From: Aromatoleum toluclasticum ATCC 700605 | GTDB taxonomy: Bacteria; Pseudomonadota; Gammaproteobacteria; Burkholderiales; Rhodocyclaceae | Direction: 5' to 3' | Assembly: GCF_000378245.1 (NCBI RefSeq) | Contig: NZ_KB899492.1 | Coordinates: 1 to 64,000, forward strand | Length of the DNA: 64,000 bases | Shown: positions 55,056 through 63,394 of the stretch, in pieces | Position numbering within the stretch: position 1 is the first letter of the stretch | Layout of the letters: each line of letters opens with the position of its first letter | Program-made: the position numbers and the translations under genes | Notes under the pieces: generated by a model | What the model was told of the DNA's origin: nothing | What the model saw: the letters and a program-made list of their open reading frames with translations, nothing else | Database searches by the model: none

Positions 55056-55757
55056 TCACGGGCGCGTCGGCGCGCCCTTGCCGTTTTCCCCCGGCACACC
55101 CTGCCCCGGCAACGGTGCGCGCAGCCCGCCGAGCAGGAAGGACATCAGGCGCGGCAACAGCCGCTCGGGGGCCGCGTCGTCGAACTTGCCGGCAAAGAGC
55201 TGAAGCGCATCGGTGCCGGCGATCGCGTAGGACATCGCCCCCATCATGAAATGGAAGCGCCACAGGATTTCCTCCCGCGGCACGTCGGGCAGCGCGCGGT
55301 ACAGCGCCGTGAGGAAGCGCTCGACTGCCTCGGCATATTCCTCGGCGAGGAACTGGCGCACGAAGCCGTTCGGTTCCGTATAGGTTCGACCGAGCAGGCG
55401 CATGAAAGTGTGGCCGCCATGCTCGGTGTCGGCCGCCATCTCCAGCGCGGTGCCGAAGAAAGCCTCGACGATGCGGCTGGGCTTGAGCGGCGCACCCTTC
55501 GCTTCCGCCTCCAGCCGGTCGAGCTTCGCCAGGCGCTGGCGGTTCAGCTCGGTGAGGCGGCGCTTGAACACCTCCTGAATCAGTGCGTCCTTGCTGCCGA
55601 AGTGGTAGTTCACCGCGGCGATGTTCGCGTCCGCGCGGCTCGTGATCATGCGCATCGTCGTCGCCTCGAAGCCGTGCTCGACAAACAGCGCCTCGGCCGC
55701 ATCGAGGATGCGGTCGCTGGTTTCCGGGGCGGGCTGGCGTTCCGTAGGTGCGCGCAT
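55056..55757 (-). CDS. psrA: TetR-family fatty-acid regulator, PsrA-like
   Basis: A 233-residue TetR regulator. The helix-turn-helix (about 15-60) reads DRILDAAEALFVEHGFEATTMRMITSRADANIAAVNYHFGSK, close to the PsrA repressors that sense long-chain acyl-CoA. The C-terminal ligand domain is the family type. It begins the operon TetR-FadE-thiolase-FadB-thioesterase, and a 25-base palindrome lies 16 bases upstream of its start. Autoregulation together with the beta-oxidation genes is therefore likely. PsrA is assigned by resemblance; other fad-type TetR subgroups (FadR-like) are alternatives. Confidence 0.88.
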   Translation of the reverse strand: MRAPTERQPAPETSDRILDAAEALFVEHGFEATTMRMITSRADANIAAVNYHFGSKDALIQEVFKRRLTELNRQRLAKLDRLEAEAKGAPLKPSRIVEAFFGTALEMAADTEHGGHTFMRLLGRTYTEPNGFVRQFLAEEYAEAVERFLTALYRALPDVPREEILWRFHFMMGAMSYAIAGTDALQLFAGKFDDAAPERLLPRLMSFLLGGLRAPLPGQGVPGENGKGAPTRP

Positions 55758-55772
55758 GACAGACCATGAATC

Positions 55773-55797
55773 AAACGATTGATTGAATCATACGTTT
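55773..55797. promoter_or_regulatory. 25-base near-perfect palindrome, candidate operator of the fad regulator
   Basis: AAACG at each end, TGATT and AATCA flanking a central G at 55785; only the two-base steps AT/TA on each side of the inner block differ. It is AT-rich in a GC-rich genome and sits between the regulator ATG and its upstream region. TetR regulators usually bind such sites as dimers, and the AAAC...GTTT ends resemble PsrA sites. No second copy was noticed in 42405-55757. Confidence 0.7.
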
Positions 55798-56049
55798 TAT
55801 TGATAGCATGTCAAGAAATACTGATCGACGGATGCAAAGACTTGAAAACTCCGCCTCCCATCGTGAATGACGCACTGGACCACAACATGTCATAACGATA
55901 GAATTTCCAGCGGGTGCCCACCCTACTTGCACACGAGTAAAAGCAGGCGTCGTTTCTGTCATTACCAACCTCTCTATAAGCCTCGCCGTCGGGGACTTAA
56001 ACGTGTGCGCCTGACCCGAATTTGGCGCGGCGTTGAGGAAAGGTTGAAA

Positions 56050-57180
56050 ATGACAATCAAGAAGCTCGCGTTCGAGATCCAGAAACACCTCCAAACCAGC
56101 ACTGGGACGGATTTCAAACGGACCCACATCTACGAGCTGCTGGCTGCGTCCTTCGGATTCAGATCCTACGCAGCGCTTTGCGCGACTGCAGTGTTCACCG
56201 AACAGTCCTTGTATGACCGACGAACCGCCGGCCATTCGGATCGCGTCAGGAATCGTTGCCTCGAATTGGGCTACTCGACCGTCGCTGCAACGACGGTCGC
56301 GTCTGAACTGCCGGCCGGCCTTGAAGACCGGCAGATCGGCGTCATCGGCATCAACAGCTTGATCGGCTACCTGAAAGATGAATTAGGGCGTGGATCCTGG
56401 ATCGATGACGAGGACGATACGAGCGCAACTGAAGTACGTTGGAGATCTTCTTCTGACATGCTCGCGTCCCCCCTCATGCTTGACGGACTGAACGCCGCAG
56501 CCAGCGGTGGCAACGCCGGCGCGCACTATGCCTTGGCGTTGATTCATGACCCGTCAGAAGATGACCTGGACAGTCTGGGAGTGGGAAGCGATTACTGGTA
56601 CAACCAGAGCAAGAGCGGACGCGTACTGACCGGCGTTGAAAAGGAGTGGGCCGACGCATACGCACGTCGACTGGATAGTGAAAGGCAGTATGTTTCTCAC
56701 CTCCGTGAGGCAGCCAAACGAGGTCATCAGGATGCTCTTCTGGAGCTTGCCGAACGCTTCGGTGATCCGACCTTTTTTGAGCAACAAGGCGGCCCCGTCA
56801 AAGCAGCCCCGGACCGTATTGCGCGCATCGCCGAACGACTCGATCGCACCTTGGATGCAAAACGGTGGCTAACTGAGGCGGCCACTTCAGGTGACATCGA
56901 AGCCATGCGCCGCTTGATCGATGAATACGATCGCGAAGACTTGGTACGCTGCTGGACTTGGGTGTTCCTTGCTGAACTGCTTGGAGAGGATCTGACCGAG
57001 GACCAGAACGAGGCTATCCACGAGGACGGGTCAAGCTATGATGACGACCGTGGCGGCCCTATGTTCGTAGGTGTGAGGCGCGCTGGCGTAGAACTCGAAC
57101 CCATAAATGCTGCCGAGGAAGCCATCGCGAGGCTGGCTGCGGACGAGTTATACAGCACTATCGAAGACTCAGACTCGTGA
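56050..57180 (+). CDS. Sel1/TPR-like repeat protein of unknown function (accessory)
   Basis: A 376-residue soluble protein. The ATG at 56050 is preceded by GAGGAAAGG, a strong ribosome site. Residues 1-45 (KLAFEIQKHLQT, THIYELLAASFGFRSYAAL) resemble the short helical module at the N-terminus of many toxin- or phage-linked proteins. At least three Sel1/TPR-like helices follow: LNAAASGGNAGAHYALALIH, LREAAKRGHQDALLELAERF and WLTEAATSGDIEAMRRLIDE. The C-terminal 60 residues are strongly acidic. There is no signal peptide or membrane segment. Codon use is less GC-rich than in the neighbours, and it is flanked by non-coding stretches and a terminator, suggesting acquisition by transfer. I do not recognise a function. 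Confidence 0.85.
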   Translation: MTIKKLAFEIQKHLQTSTGTDFKRTHIYELLAASFGFRSYAALCATAVFTEQSLYDRRTAGHSDRVRNRCLELGYSTVAATTVASELPAGLEDRQIGVIGINSLIGYLKDELGRGSWIDDEDDTSATEVRWRSSSDMLASPLMLDGLNAAASGGNAGAHYALALIHDPSEDDLDSLGVGSDYWYNQSKSGRVLTGVEKEWADAYARRLDSERQYVSHLREAAKRGHQDALLELAERFGDPTFFEQQGGPVKAAPDRIARIAERLDRTLDAKRWLTEAATSGDIEAMRRLIDEYDREDLVRCWTWVFLAELLGEDLTEDQNEAIHEDGSSYDDDRGGPMFVGVRRAGVELEPINAAEEAIARLAADELYSTIEDSDS

Positions 57181-57230
57181 CATGAGCTCGGCAGCGGGGT
57201 TGGTCTGTGACCGACACGATGCCCGAATTA

Positions 57231-57267
57231 CGCCCGTTCCGTGATTACACGTTGGAACGGGCGTTTT
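57231..57267 (+). terminator. Rho-independent terminator of the accessory gene
   Basis: CGCCCGTTCC (57231-57240) pairs with GGAACGGGCG (57254-57263) across a 13-base loop, then TTTT. It lies 50 bases after the accessory gene stop. The rest of the 355-base gap 57181-57535 contains no gene or element that I recognise; its base composition is more AT-rich than average. Confidence 0.85.
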
Positions 57268-57535
57268 CATTCGCCGCGCCTAGAGGCCATTTCAGCGCCT
57301 CATCATGCCTGAGGGCCAGAGCAGAACTTATTTTCAGTCGTACTCCCATCGATCGTCTGAGGCATCTCGCATTTGATTTAGGCACAAAACTGCTCCCCGA
57401 AGGAGGCTCCAAGCACGCCTTCGCGTTCTTGACACCGCTCGTGAGGTTTCTATTAAGCGCATCCATCGCGTCCCGCGGGGCGCGAATTGCCGCGGCGAAA
57501 CACGCGCAGGGCGTGCCGCCCGCGCCGATCCAGGC

Positions 57536-58459
57536 TCATTCGGACGACCGGGGCATGCCGCGCCGCTCGCTCCATTCGCGGGCCGTACTTTCGAGGTGCT
57601 GCAGGAACACCGTCGCGACCGGCGACAGGCGCTTGCCGCGCGGGTACAGCGTGAACCAGCTCGACTGCACCGGGAAGCCTGCGACGTCGAGGATCGCGAG
57701 CTGGTCGTCGCCGGGGCGCGCCGCCAGCGCGTGGCGCGAGATCACCGCGAGGCCGAGGCCGCCCGCGACGGCCTGCTTGATCGCCTCGTTGCTGCCCAGC
57801 GCGAGGCGCACTTGCGGCACGAAGGCGTTGCGGGCGAAGTGCGCGTCGCACGCGAGGCGCGTGCCGGAACCGCGTTCGCGCAGGATGAAGCGTTCGACGG
57901 AAAGGTCCGCGAGTTCTAGCCCTTGCCCCGCCAGCGGATGCCCTTCGGGGGCGATCACGACGAGCGGGTTGGGCAGGAAGGCATGCTGCTCGAGATCGAG
58001 GTTATCGGGCGGCATCGACATGATGTAGAGGTCGTCGCGGTTTTCGCGCAGGCGGGCGACGACGCCGTCGCGGTTGAGCACCTCCAGGGCGATGTCGATG
58101 TTCGGGTGCTCGGCGCAGAAACTGCCGAGCAGGCGCGGCACGAAGTACTTCGCGGTGCTCACGAGCGCGACGCGCAGCCGCCCGCGCTCCAGCCCCTTCA
58201 TCGCATCGATGCCCTGCTCGAACGCGAGCCATTCGTTGAGCATTGCACGCGCGGTGTCCGCGAGCGCCTCGCCGGCCGCCGTCAGATAGAGGCGCTTGCC
58301 GATCTGTTCGTAGAGGGGCAGGCCGACGGCATCGGCGAGCTCGCGCAGCTGCATCGACACGGTCGGCTGAGTGACGTGGCAGGCCGCGGCGGCGGCGGTG
58401 ACGCTGCCGTGCTCTGCAAGCGCCAGGAAGAGGCGCAGCTGACGGAAGGTGGCGTTCAT
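57536..58459 (-). CDS. LysR-family transcriptional regulator, CbbR-like
   Basis: A 307-residue LysR regulator. The ATG at 58459 gives MNATFRQLRLFLALAEHGSV with the winged helix-turn-helix in residues 1-60 (ACHVTQPTVSMQLREL). The co-inducer domain (RGRLRVALVSTAKYFVPRLLGSF, ALEVLNRDGVVARLRENRDDLYIM) resembles CbbR and related regulators of carbon fixation. It is divergent from a beta-carbonic anhydrase, so it probably controls that gene in response to CO2 or bicarbonate status. No RuBisCO genes are in the window. Confidence 0.92.
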   Translation of the reverse strand: MNATFRQLRLFLALAEHGSVTAAAAACHVTQPTVSMQLRELADAVGLPLYEQIGKRLYLTAAGEALADTARAMLNEWLAFEQGIDAMKGLERGRLRVALVSTAKYFVPRLLGSFCAEHPNIDIALEVLNRDGVVARLRENRDDLYIMSMPPDNLDLEQHAFLPNPLVVIAPEGHPLAGQGLELADLSVERFILRERGSGTRLACDAHFARNAFVPQVRLALGSNEAIKQAVAGGLGLAVISRHALAARPGDDQLAILDVAGFPVQSSWFTLYPRGKRLSPVATVFLQHLESTAREWSERRGMPRSSE

Positions 58460-58566
58460 AGAGTTTTCTCGATGCACATCATCACTAATATCGATTATTT
58501 ATTATTTTCACCCCTCGGTAACATCGCGGCCAACGTCAATTGCCCGAAGCTGAGCTGCGCCCCGCC
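58460..58566. promoter_or_regulatory. AT-rich divergent promoter between LysR and carbonic anhydrase genes
   Basis: 107 bases with an AT-rich core at about 58480-58510 in which TAATATCGATTA (58486-58497) forms an imperfect palindrome around ATCGAT. LysR proteins typically bind such AT-rich inverted motifs between divergent genes. No exact T-N11-A assignment could be made with confidence. Confidence 0.4.
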
Positions 58567-59262
58567 ATGAAAACCCATACGTCCGAAACCCAGGCCACCG
58601 TCACCCCGGCACTTGCGCTGCAGCTCCTCCGGGAGGGCAACGCACGCTTCGTCAACAACCTGCGCATGAGCCGCGACCTGTTGCAGCAAGCCAACGAGAC
58701 GCGCGACGGCCAGTGGCCGTTCGCCACCATCGTCAGCTGCATCGACAGCCGCACCTCGGCCGAACTCATCTTCGACCAGGGCCTCGGCGACATCTTCTCC
58801 GTGCGCATCGCCGGCAACGTGATCAACACCGACATCATCGGCAGCCTCGAATTCGCGTGCCACGTGGCCGGGTCGAAGCTCATCGTCGTGCTCGGGCACA
58901 CCTCGTGCGGCGCAATCAAGGGCGCGTGCGACCACGTCGAGCTCGGCAACCTGACCGAGCTGCTGTCGAAGATCCAGCCGGCCGTGTACGAAGAGAGCCG
59001 GACCCCGGATCCGGCGCAGCGCAACTCGAAGAATGCCGTGTTCGTCGAGAACGTGGCCGACCTGAACGTGCGCCGCTCGGTGCGCTCGATCGTGAACCGC
59101 AGCTACATCCTCGAACACATGATCGCCGACGGCCAGGTGGGCATCATCGGCGGCAAACACGACCTGGCCAGTGGCGAGGTGACGTTTTTCGACGACACCT
59201 GGTTGCACGACAACGCGTCGATGCAGTTCATTGCCGGCGAGCTCCGCTCCCGGGCTGGCTGA
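58567..59262 (+). CDS. can: Beta-class carbonic anhydrase
   Basis: Interconverts CO2 and bicarbonate. The ATG at 58567 gives 231 residues; an in-frame ATG nine codons upstream is possible. Zinc ligands are Cys58 (IVSCIDSRTSAEL), His111 and Cys114 (LGHTSCGAIKGACD), and the Asp60-Arg62 dyad is present, so the enzyme should be active. The C-terminus overlaps the convergent EEP-family gene by 35 bases. Divergent LysR regulator suggests CO2-responsive expression. Confidence 0.95.
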   Translation: MKTHTSETQATVTPALALQLLREGNARFVNNLRMSRDLLQQANETRDGQWPFATIVSCIDSRTSAELIFDQGLGDIFSVRIAGNVINTDIIGSLEFACHVAGSKLIVVLGHTSCGAIKGACDHVELGNLTELLSKIQPAVYEESRTPDPAQRNSKNAVFVENVADLNVRRSVRSIVNRSYILEHMIADGQVGIIGGKHDLASGEVTFFDDTWLHDNASMQFIAGELRSRAG

Positions 59263-60028
59263 ACGCGAGCCGCGCCATGACCGGGAAGTGGTCGGACGGA
59301 TAGCGCCGGCCCGAGAACCAGGTGTCGGCGCCGGCCGCCACGGTGCGAAAGTGCGGCGAGGCGAGGATCCAGTCGATCGCCTCGCGCACCGCGGCGCGGC
59401 CGTAGTCGTGATAGGTGCCGACCGCCGCGCCCGCTTCCTGCAACACCTCGCGCAGCACGCCGCCGGCGGTGAGCTCGCGGAAGGTTTCCGAGTCGCGTTC
59501 GGAGTTGAAGTCGCCAGTGACGATCAGCCCCTCCTCCCGCGACAGCGCCTGCGCCCAGTCGCGCAGCTGCCGCGCCGACTCCTCGCGCGCCGTGCCCTGG
59601 TAGTCGAAGTGCGTGTTGAGGAAGGTGAAGCGGCTCCCGCTGCCGTCGCGCGGCACGAGCCGCACCCAGCTCGCGGTGCGCGGATAGGCCGCACCCCAGG
59701 ACTGGCGACCCGGCGTGTCCGGGTCGTCGGCGAGCCAGAAGTGGCCGCGCGCGAGTTCGTCGAAGGCGGCGCGGCGGTACAGCAGCGGCGCCATCTCGAT
59801 CGCCGGATCGCCCGCGCCGCCGCGCGGCACGCCGACGAATTCGTAGTCAGGCAGGGCGGCGCGCACGAACGCGGCCTGCTCGTCGTCGCGGCACTCCTGC
59901 AGACCGAGCAGGTCGGGGTCGAAGGCGCGGATGCGCTCGATCACCAGCGCCTTGCGCTGCGCCCACGCGTGCTCGCCGTCCGGCGCCGAGGCACAGCGGA
60001 TATTGAAGGACATCACCCCGAGCTGCAT
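59228..60028 (-). CDS. Endonuclease/exonuclease/phosphatase-fold protein
   Basis: A 266-residue EEP-domain hydrolase. The ATG at 60028 (MQLGVMSFNIRCASAPDGEH) is the usual EEP start (fNIR...). The metal and catalytic motifs LLGLQECRDDE, LNTHFDYQG, IVTGDFNSERD and PSDHFPVMA are all present. No signal peptide, so it is cytoplasmic. The substrate (nucleic acid, phospholipid, inositol phosphate) is not assigned. Its last 35 bases overlap the end of the convergent carbonic anhydrase gene. Confidence 0.88.
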   Translation of the reverse strand: MQLGVMSFNIRCASAPDGEHAWAQRKALVIERIRAFDPDLLGLQECRDDEQAAFVRAALPDYEFVGVPRGGAGDPAIEMAPLLYRRAAFDELARGHFWLADDPDTPGRQSWGAAYPRTASWVRLVPRDGSGSRFTFLNTHFDYQGTAREESARQLRDWAQALSREEGLIVTGDFNSERDSETFRELTAGGVLREVLQEAGAAVGTYHDYGRAAVREAIDWILASPHFRTVAAGADTWFSGRRYPSDHFPVMARLAFSQPGSGARRQ

Positions 60029-60085
60029 GCTCTCCTCCCGTGCGACGCGAGGGCCCGACGCCCCCCGATGAGGCGCGCCGCAATC

Positions 60086-60110
60086 CTGCTTCGCCCGACT
60101 TGCGAAGCAG
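60086..60110. promoter_or_regulatory. 9-base inverted repeat in the divergent gap before the ABC gene
   Basis: CTGCTTCGC (60086-60094) and GCGAAGCAG (60102-60110) with a 7-base spacer, in the 280-base region 60029-60308 between divergent genes. No T-run follows, so it may be an operator rather than a terminator. A short frame from 60193 to 60309 just ahead of the ABC gene could be a leader peptide but is not supported by codon use. Nothing else is recognised in this gap. Confidence 0.4.
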
Positions 60111-60308
60111 ACCACTAGATCACGGTCCACGCGAGTACGATTGCGCTAGTCTAAGCAGTGCAACAATACTTTCGCGTGACGGGGACGGCCAGATGATCGT
60201 TGCAGCGACGCTCGACCGCAGCACGCCGGCACCGTCACGGACGGTCGTGCGCAGCGGCACGGTCGCCTGCACGCAAGCGTCCGACTCGCAACCGGCGCGA
60301 GACCGCTG

Positions 60309-62117
60309 ATGGCACCCGCCGAGCCCTCATCGGCTTCCCCACCCGCCGCCCCCGGCCATGCGGTGCGGCGCTTCGCCCGCCTGGCGCTGCCCTACTGGAA
60401 GTCCGAGCGGCGCTGGCTCATCGCCGGGGCGACGCTGGCCTTCCTGCTGCTGACGATAGGGCAGGTCGCGCTCGTGATGTGGACCTCCTACTGGAACCGC
60501 GCCTTCTTCGATGCGCTGGAGGCCCGCTCGCTCGACGCGCTGCTGCATCAGATCCTCGTCTTTGCGCTGATCCTCGCACTGACGATGGCCGTCACCGCGG
60601 TTCACATGCACGTGAAGCGCTGGCTGCAGCTCGATTGGCGGCGCTGGCTCACCGCCAACCTGGTCGGACAGTGGATGACGCACTCGCGCCATTACCGCCT
60701 GCAGTTCATCAAGGGCGAGCACGACAACCCCGACCAGCGCATCGCCGAGGACATCCGCATCGCCACCGAAGCGGCGATCAGCCTCGCGCATTCGCTGACC
60801 TATTCGCTGCTGGTGGGCTGGGGCTTCATCGCGATCCTCGCGGAAGTTTCGGGCAGCGCACCGATCCCCGGCAGCGAATTCCAGGTACCCGGCTACATGG
60901 TGCTGCTGGCCTTCATCTATGCGGGCGGGGGCGCGACGATCGGTTACCTGCTCGGCCGGCCGCTCGTGCGCGCGACGAACCGCCTGCAAAGTGTGGAGGC
61001 GAACCTGCGCTTCAGTCTGGCGCGGGCGCGCGAGAACGCTGAGGCGATCGCGATCGCCCACGGCGAGGGCATGGAAAGGCGCAGCGCCGTGCAACTCTTC
61101 GGCGACGTCGCGCGCGTCTGGGACCGCCAGACACTGGCCTACCTCGGCATCGTCTCGTTCTCGACCGCCTACGGCAACCTGATGCCGATCTTCCCGATCC
61201 TCATCGCGGCGCCGCAGTTCATCGTCGGCGCGCTGACGCTGGGCGGCCTGATGCAGTCCGCCCAGGCTTTCGAGCGCCTGGCTTCGGCCTTGTCGTGGCC
61301 GATCGACAAGCTGGGCGAGATCGCGATGTGGCGCACGTCCGCGGGGCGTGTCGTGAATCTGCATCACGACATGGTGAAGCTCGATCTCATCGACAGCCGG
61401 GGCGAAACGTCGCGCATCAGGCTCGGGCATTCGCCCCGGCCCGAACTCCAGTTGCGCGGCCTGTCGCTGGACACGCCCGCCGGCGAGCCGCTGCTCCGCG
61501 ACCTGGACCTGTCCGTGCGGCGCGGCGAACGCATCCTGATCGTCGGCGACGCGCACGTGACGCTCGCGCTCTTCAAGGCGGTGGCCGGGCTGTGGCCGTG
61601 GGGCCGCGGCGAGATCCTGCTGCCCGACGGCCAGGAGATGGCCTTCCTGCCGCAACGCCCCTTCCTGCCGACCGATACGCTGCGCGCGGTGCTGTGCTAC
61701 CCGCAGCCACCCGAGCACTACACGACGAGCGAACTGCAGCGCGCACTCGAATGCGCGGGCATCGGCTGGCTCGCACCGCGGCTAGACGAGACGGACGACT
61801 GGAACCACGTGCTGCCGCTGCGCGCGCAGCAGCGCCTGAGCACCTCGCGGCTGTTCCTGCAGCGGCCCGCCTGGGTGTTCCTCGAAGACACTACCGACGC
61901 CTTCGACTCCACGGGCGAAGCCCACATCATGGAAATGCTGCACCACGAGATGCCGGACATGAGCCTGCTGTCGGTGATGCGCCACGGCGGCCTGGAAGGC
62001 TTCTTCCACCGACGTATCGAGCTCCATCGTGGCAGCGCGGCCGTCGCGATGGAGGGTACGGAGAAGGTCTCGTCGATTGCCGCGCCAGTGGCCTCTTCAG
62101 CCGAGATCGGACGCTAG
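60309..62117 (+). CDS. YddA/SbmA-like ABC membrane protein with eroded ATPase domain
   Basis: A 602-residue half-transporter. The N-terminal part has about six membrane helices (30-330) with the SbmA/YddA (ABCD-like) sequences VMWTSYWNRAFFDALEAR, GEHDNPDQRIAEDIR and ENAEAIAIAHGEGMERR. The C-terminal nucleotide-binding domain (about 380-590) is homologous to YddA, but Walker A is GDAHVTLAL (413-421; no GK[ST]), the signature is LPLRAQQR (502-509; no LSGGQ-like SLG), Walker B is VFLEDTTDAFD (523-533; DE replaced by ED) and the H-loop is MRHGG (557-561). The Q-loop FLPQRPF survives. The frame is intact. ATP-hydrolysis seems unlikely. Substrate unknown. Tail overlaps the GH5 gene by 21 bases. Confidence 0.9.
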   Translation: MAPAEPSSASPPAAPGHAVRRFARLALPYWKSERRWLIAGATLAFLLLTIGQVALVMWTSYWNRAFFDALEARSLDALLHQILVFALILALTMAVTAVHMHVKRWLQLDWRRWLTANLVGQWMTHSRHYRLQFIKGEHDNPDQRIAEDIRIATEAAISLAHSLTYSLLVGWGFIAILAEVSGSAPIPGSEFQVPGYMVLLAFIYAGGGATIGYLLGRPLVRATNRLQSVEANLRFSLARARENAEAIAIAHGEGMERRSAVQLFGDVARVWDRQTLAYLGIVSFSTAYGNLMPIFPILIAAPQFIVGALTLGGLMQSAQAFERLASALSWPIDKLGEIAMWRTSAGRVVNLHHDMVKLDLIDSRGETSRIRLGHSPRPELQLRGLSLDTPAGEPLLRDLDLSVRRGERILIVGDAHVTLALFKAVAGLWPWGRGEILLPDGQEMAFLPQRPFLPTDTLRAVLCYPQPPEHYTTSELQRALECAGIGWLAPRLDETDDWNHVLPLRAQQRLSTSRLFLQRPAWVFLEDTTDAFDSTGEAHIMEMLHHEMPDMSLLSVMRHGGLEGFFHRRIELHRGSAAVAMEGTEKVSSIAAPVASSAEIGR

Positions 62118-63224
62118 CCAGCCGTAGCTCGACGGCAGCCAACCACGTTCGACGCAGTCGCGGAAGGACCACGCCGGCGTGGTTTCCGTCTTGTAGCTCC
62201 AGAAGAACCAGCCGAGGTATTTTTCGAAGGCGAGGAGCTGTGCCGCCGCGTAGCCGCGATTCGCGACGTCCTGCTCGAAGGCGTCCATGTGCTCCAGGGC
62301 GTGATTGAACGGCCCCTCGGCCCACAGCGACACGACGCGCAGGTCCAGCCCCAGGCTCCACTCGCCGCATATCGCCGGCAGGCCCAGCCCGGTGATGATC
62401 GCGTCGGCCTCGTCGCGCCACTCGCCGCCGGCCTTCGCCATGTGGGCGAAGATGTCGGAGTCGATATCCCTGCGGTCGAAGCACTGGTAGCGGTGCAGGT
62501 CGAACATCACGTTACGGTACGCCGGCGCCTGCATGAAGCCGACGTATTCGCGAAAGGAGCGGAAACCGTCGTGGAACACCACGGCGACGCGCTCGTCCGG
62601 GCAGTGCCGGCGGATGCGCTCGTAGGCCTCCGTGTAGAAGTCCTTCAGGTAATCGGTCGGCACGTCCCAGCGCGGCTCATTGAGGCATTCGATCGCGTAC
62701 AGCGCGGGATGGCCGCGGTAGCGCCGCGCCATGCGTTCGAGCACCGACAGTGCGTGCTCGCGATACTCAGCCTTCGTGTGCCACTCGCACACATTGAGGA
62801 TGCCGCCGTTGTCGAAGCCGTTCTGGCAGCCCGGCGCGGCGTGCAGGTCCAGCATCACGCGCAGGCCGAACTCGGCCGCCCAGTCCATCGCCCGGTCGAG
62901 CACCTCGATGCCGCCTTCGACGAAGGGATGCGGGTTCGCCCCGTAAGCGCGGTGGTACGGATAGTCCGGACCGAAGATCCAGTGTCCGAACGGAACGCGC
63001 ACCGCGTTGAGGCCGCGCTCGGCGATCCACGCGAAGTCCTCGCGCGTGATCCAGCGGTTCCAGTGTCCGCGCAGGCGTTCTGCGGCGGCCGGCCCCAGCT
63101 CTGCGCAGAAGCTCGTCTCGTCGGTCGCGGCAAGCCCCTCGAACAGGCTGGGCACCATCCAGCGCTCCAGCAGCAGCCAGCTGCCGAGATTGACGCCACG
63201 CAACTCGGGGCTGATCCAGTCCAT
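62097..63224 (-). CDS. Glycoside hydrolase family 5, glucan 1,3-beta-glucosidase-like
   Basis: A 375-residue TIM-barrel glycosidase. The ATG at 63224 gives MDWISPELRGVNLGSWLLLE, typical of exo-1,3-beta-glucanase-like GH5 enzymes. The acid/base is Glu183 (IECLNEPRWD) and the nucleophile Glu288 (PAICGEWSLG); the substrate-binding HRAYGANPHPFVEGG and VMFDLHRYQCFD segments are present. There is no signal peptide, so it acts inside the cell, perhaps on an imported oligosaccharide. It is convergent with the ABC gene and divergent from a GH13 enzyme. Confidence 0.88.
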   Translation of the reverse strand: MDWISPELRGVNLGSWLLLERWMVPSLFEGLAATDETSFCAELGPAAAERLRGHWNRWITREDFAWIAERGLNAVRVPFGHWIFGPDYPYHRAYGANPHPFVEGGIEVLDRAMDWAAEFGLRVMLDLHAAPGCQNGFDNGGILNVCEWHTKAEYREHALSVLERMARRYRGHPALYAIECLNEPRWDVPTDYLKDFYTEAYERIRRHCPDERVAVVFHDGFRSFREYVGFMQAPAYRNVMFDLHRYQCFDRRDIDSDIFAHMAKAGGEWRDEADAIITGLGLPAICGEWSLGLDLRVVSLWAEGPFNHALEHMDAFEQDVANRGYAAAQLLAFEKYLGWFFWSYKTETTPAWSFRDCVERGWLPSSYGWLASDLG

Positions 63225-63394
63225 GTCCTCGCCCTCCTCCGTTTTGCCCTGCCGGCAACCATCCGGGCAGAGGGGGATGCTCCCCTTTCGAATAATGTAG
63301 TGCGCGCCCGACGCCCGGTCCCTGCAGTTTTGCACAGAAACAAGCGCCCGCCTGCGGCAGACTGGCGACATGCGATGCACACGGAGCGTGCACG

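Noticed and set aside
57245-57466. 73-codon minus-strand frame in the gap after the accessory gene
   Set aside because: It starts and ends in non-coding sequence, overlaps the terminator and has no recognisable family or ribosome site.
60193-60309. 38-codon frame directly before the ABC gene
   Set aside because: Weak ribosome site and unusual composition; at best a leader peptide, not supported as a gene.
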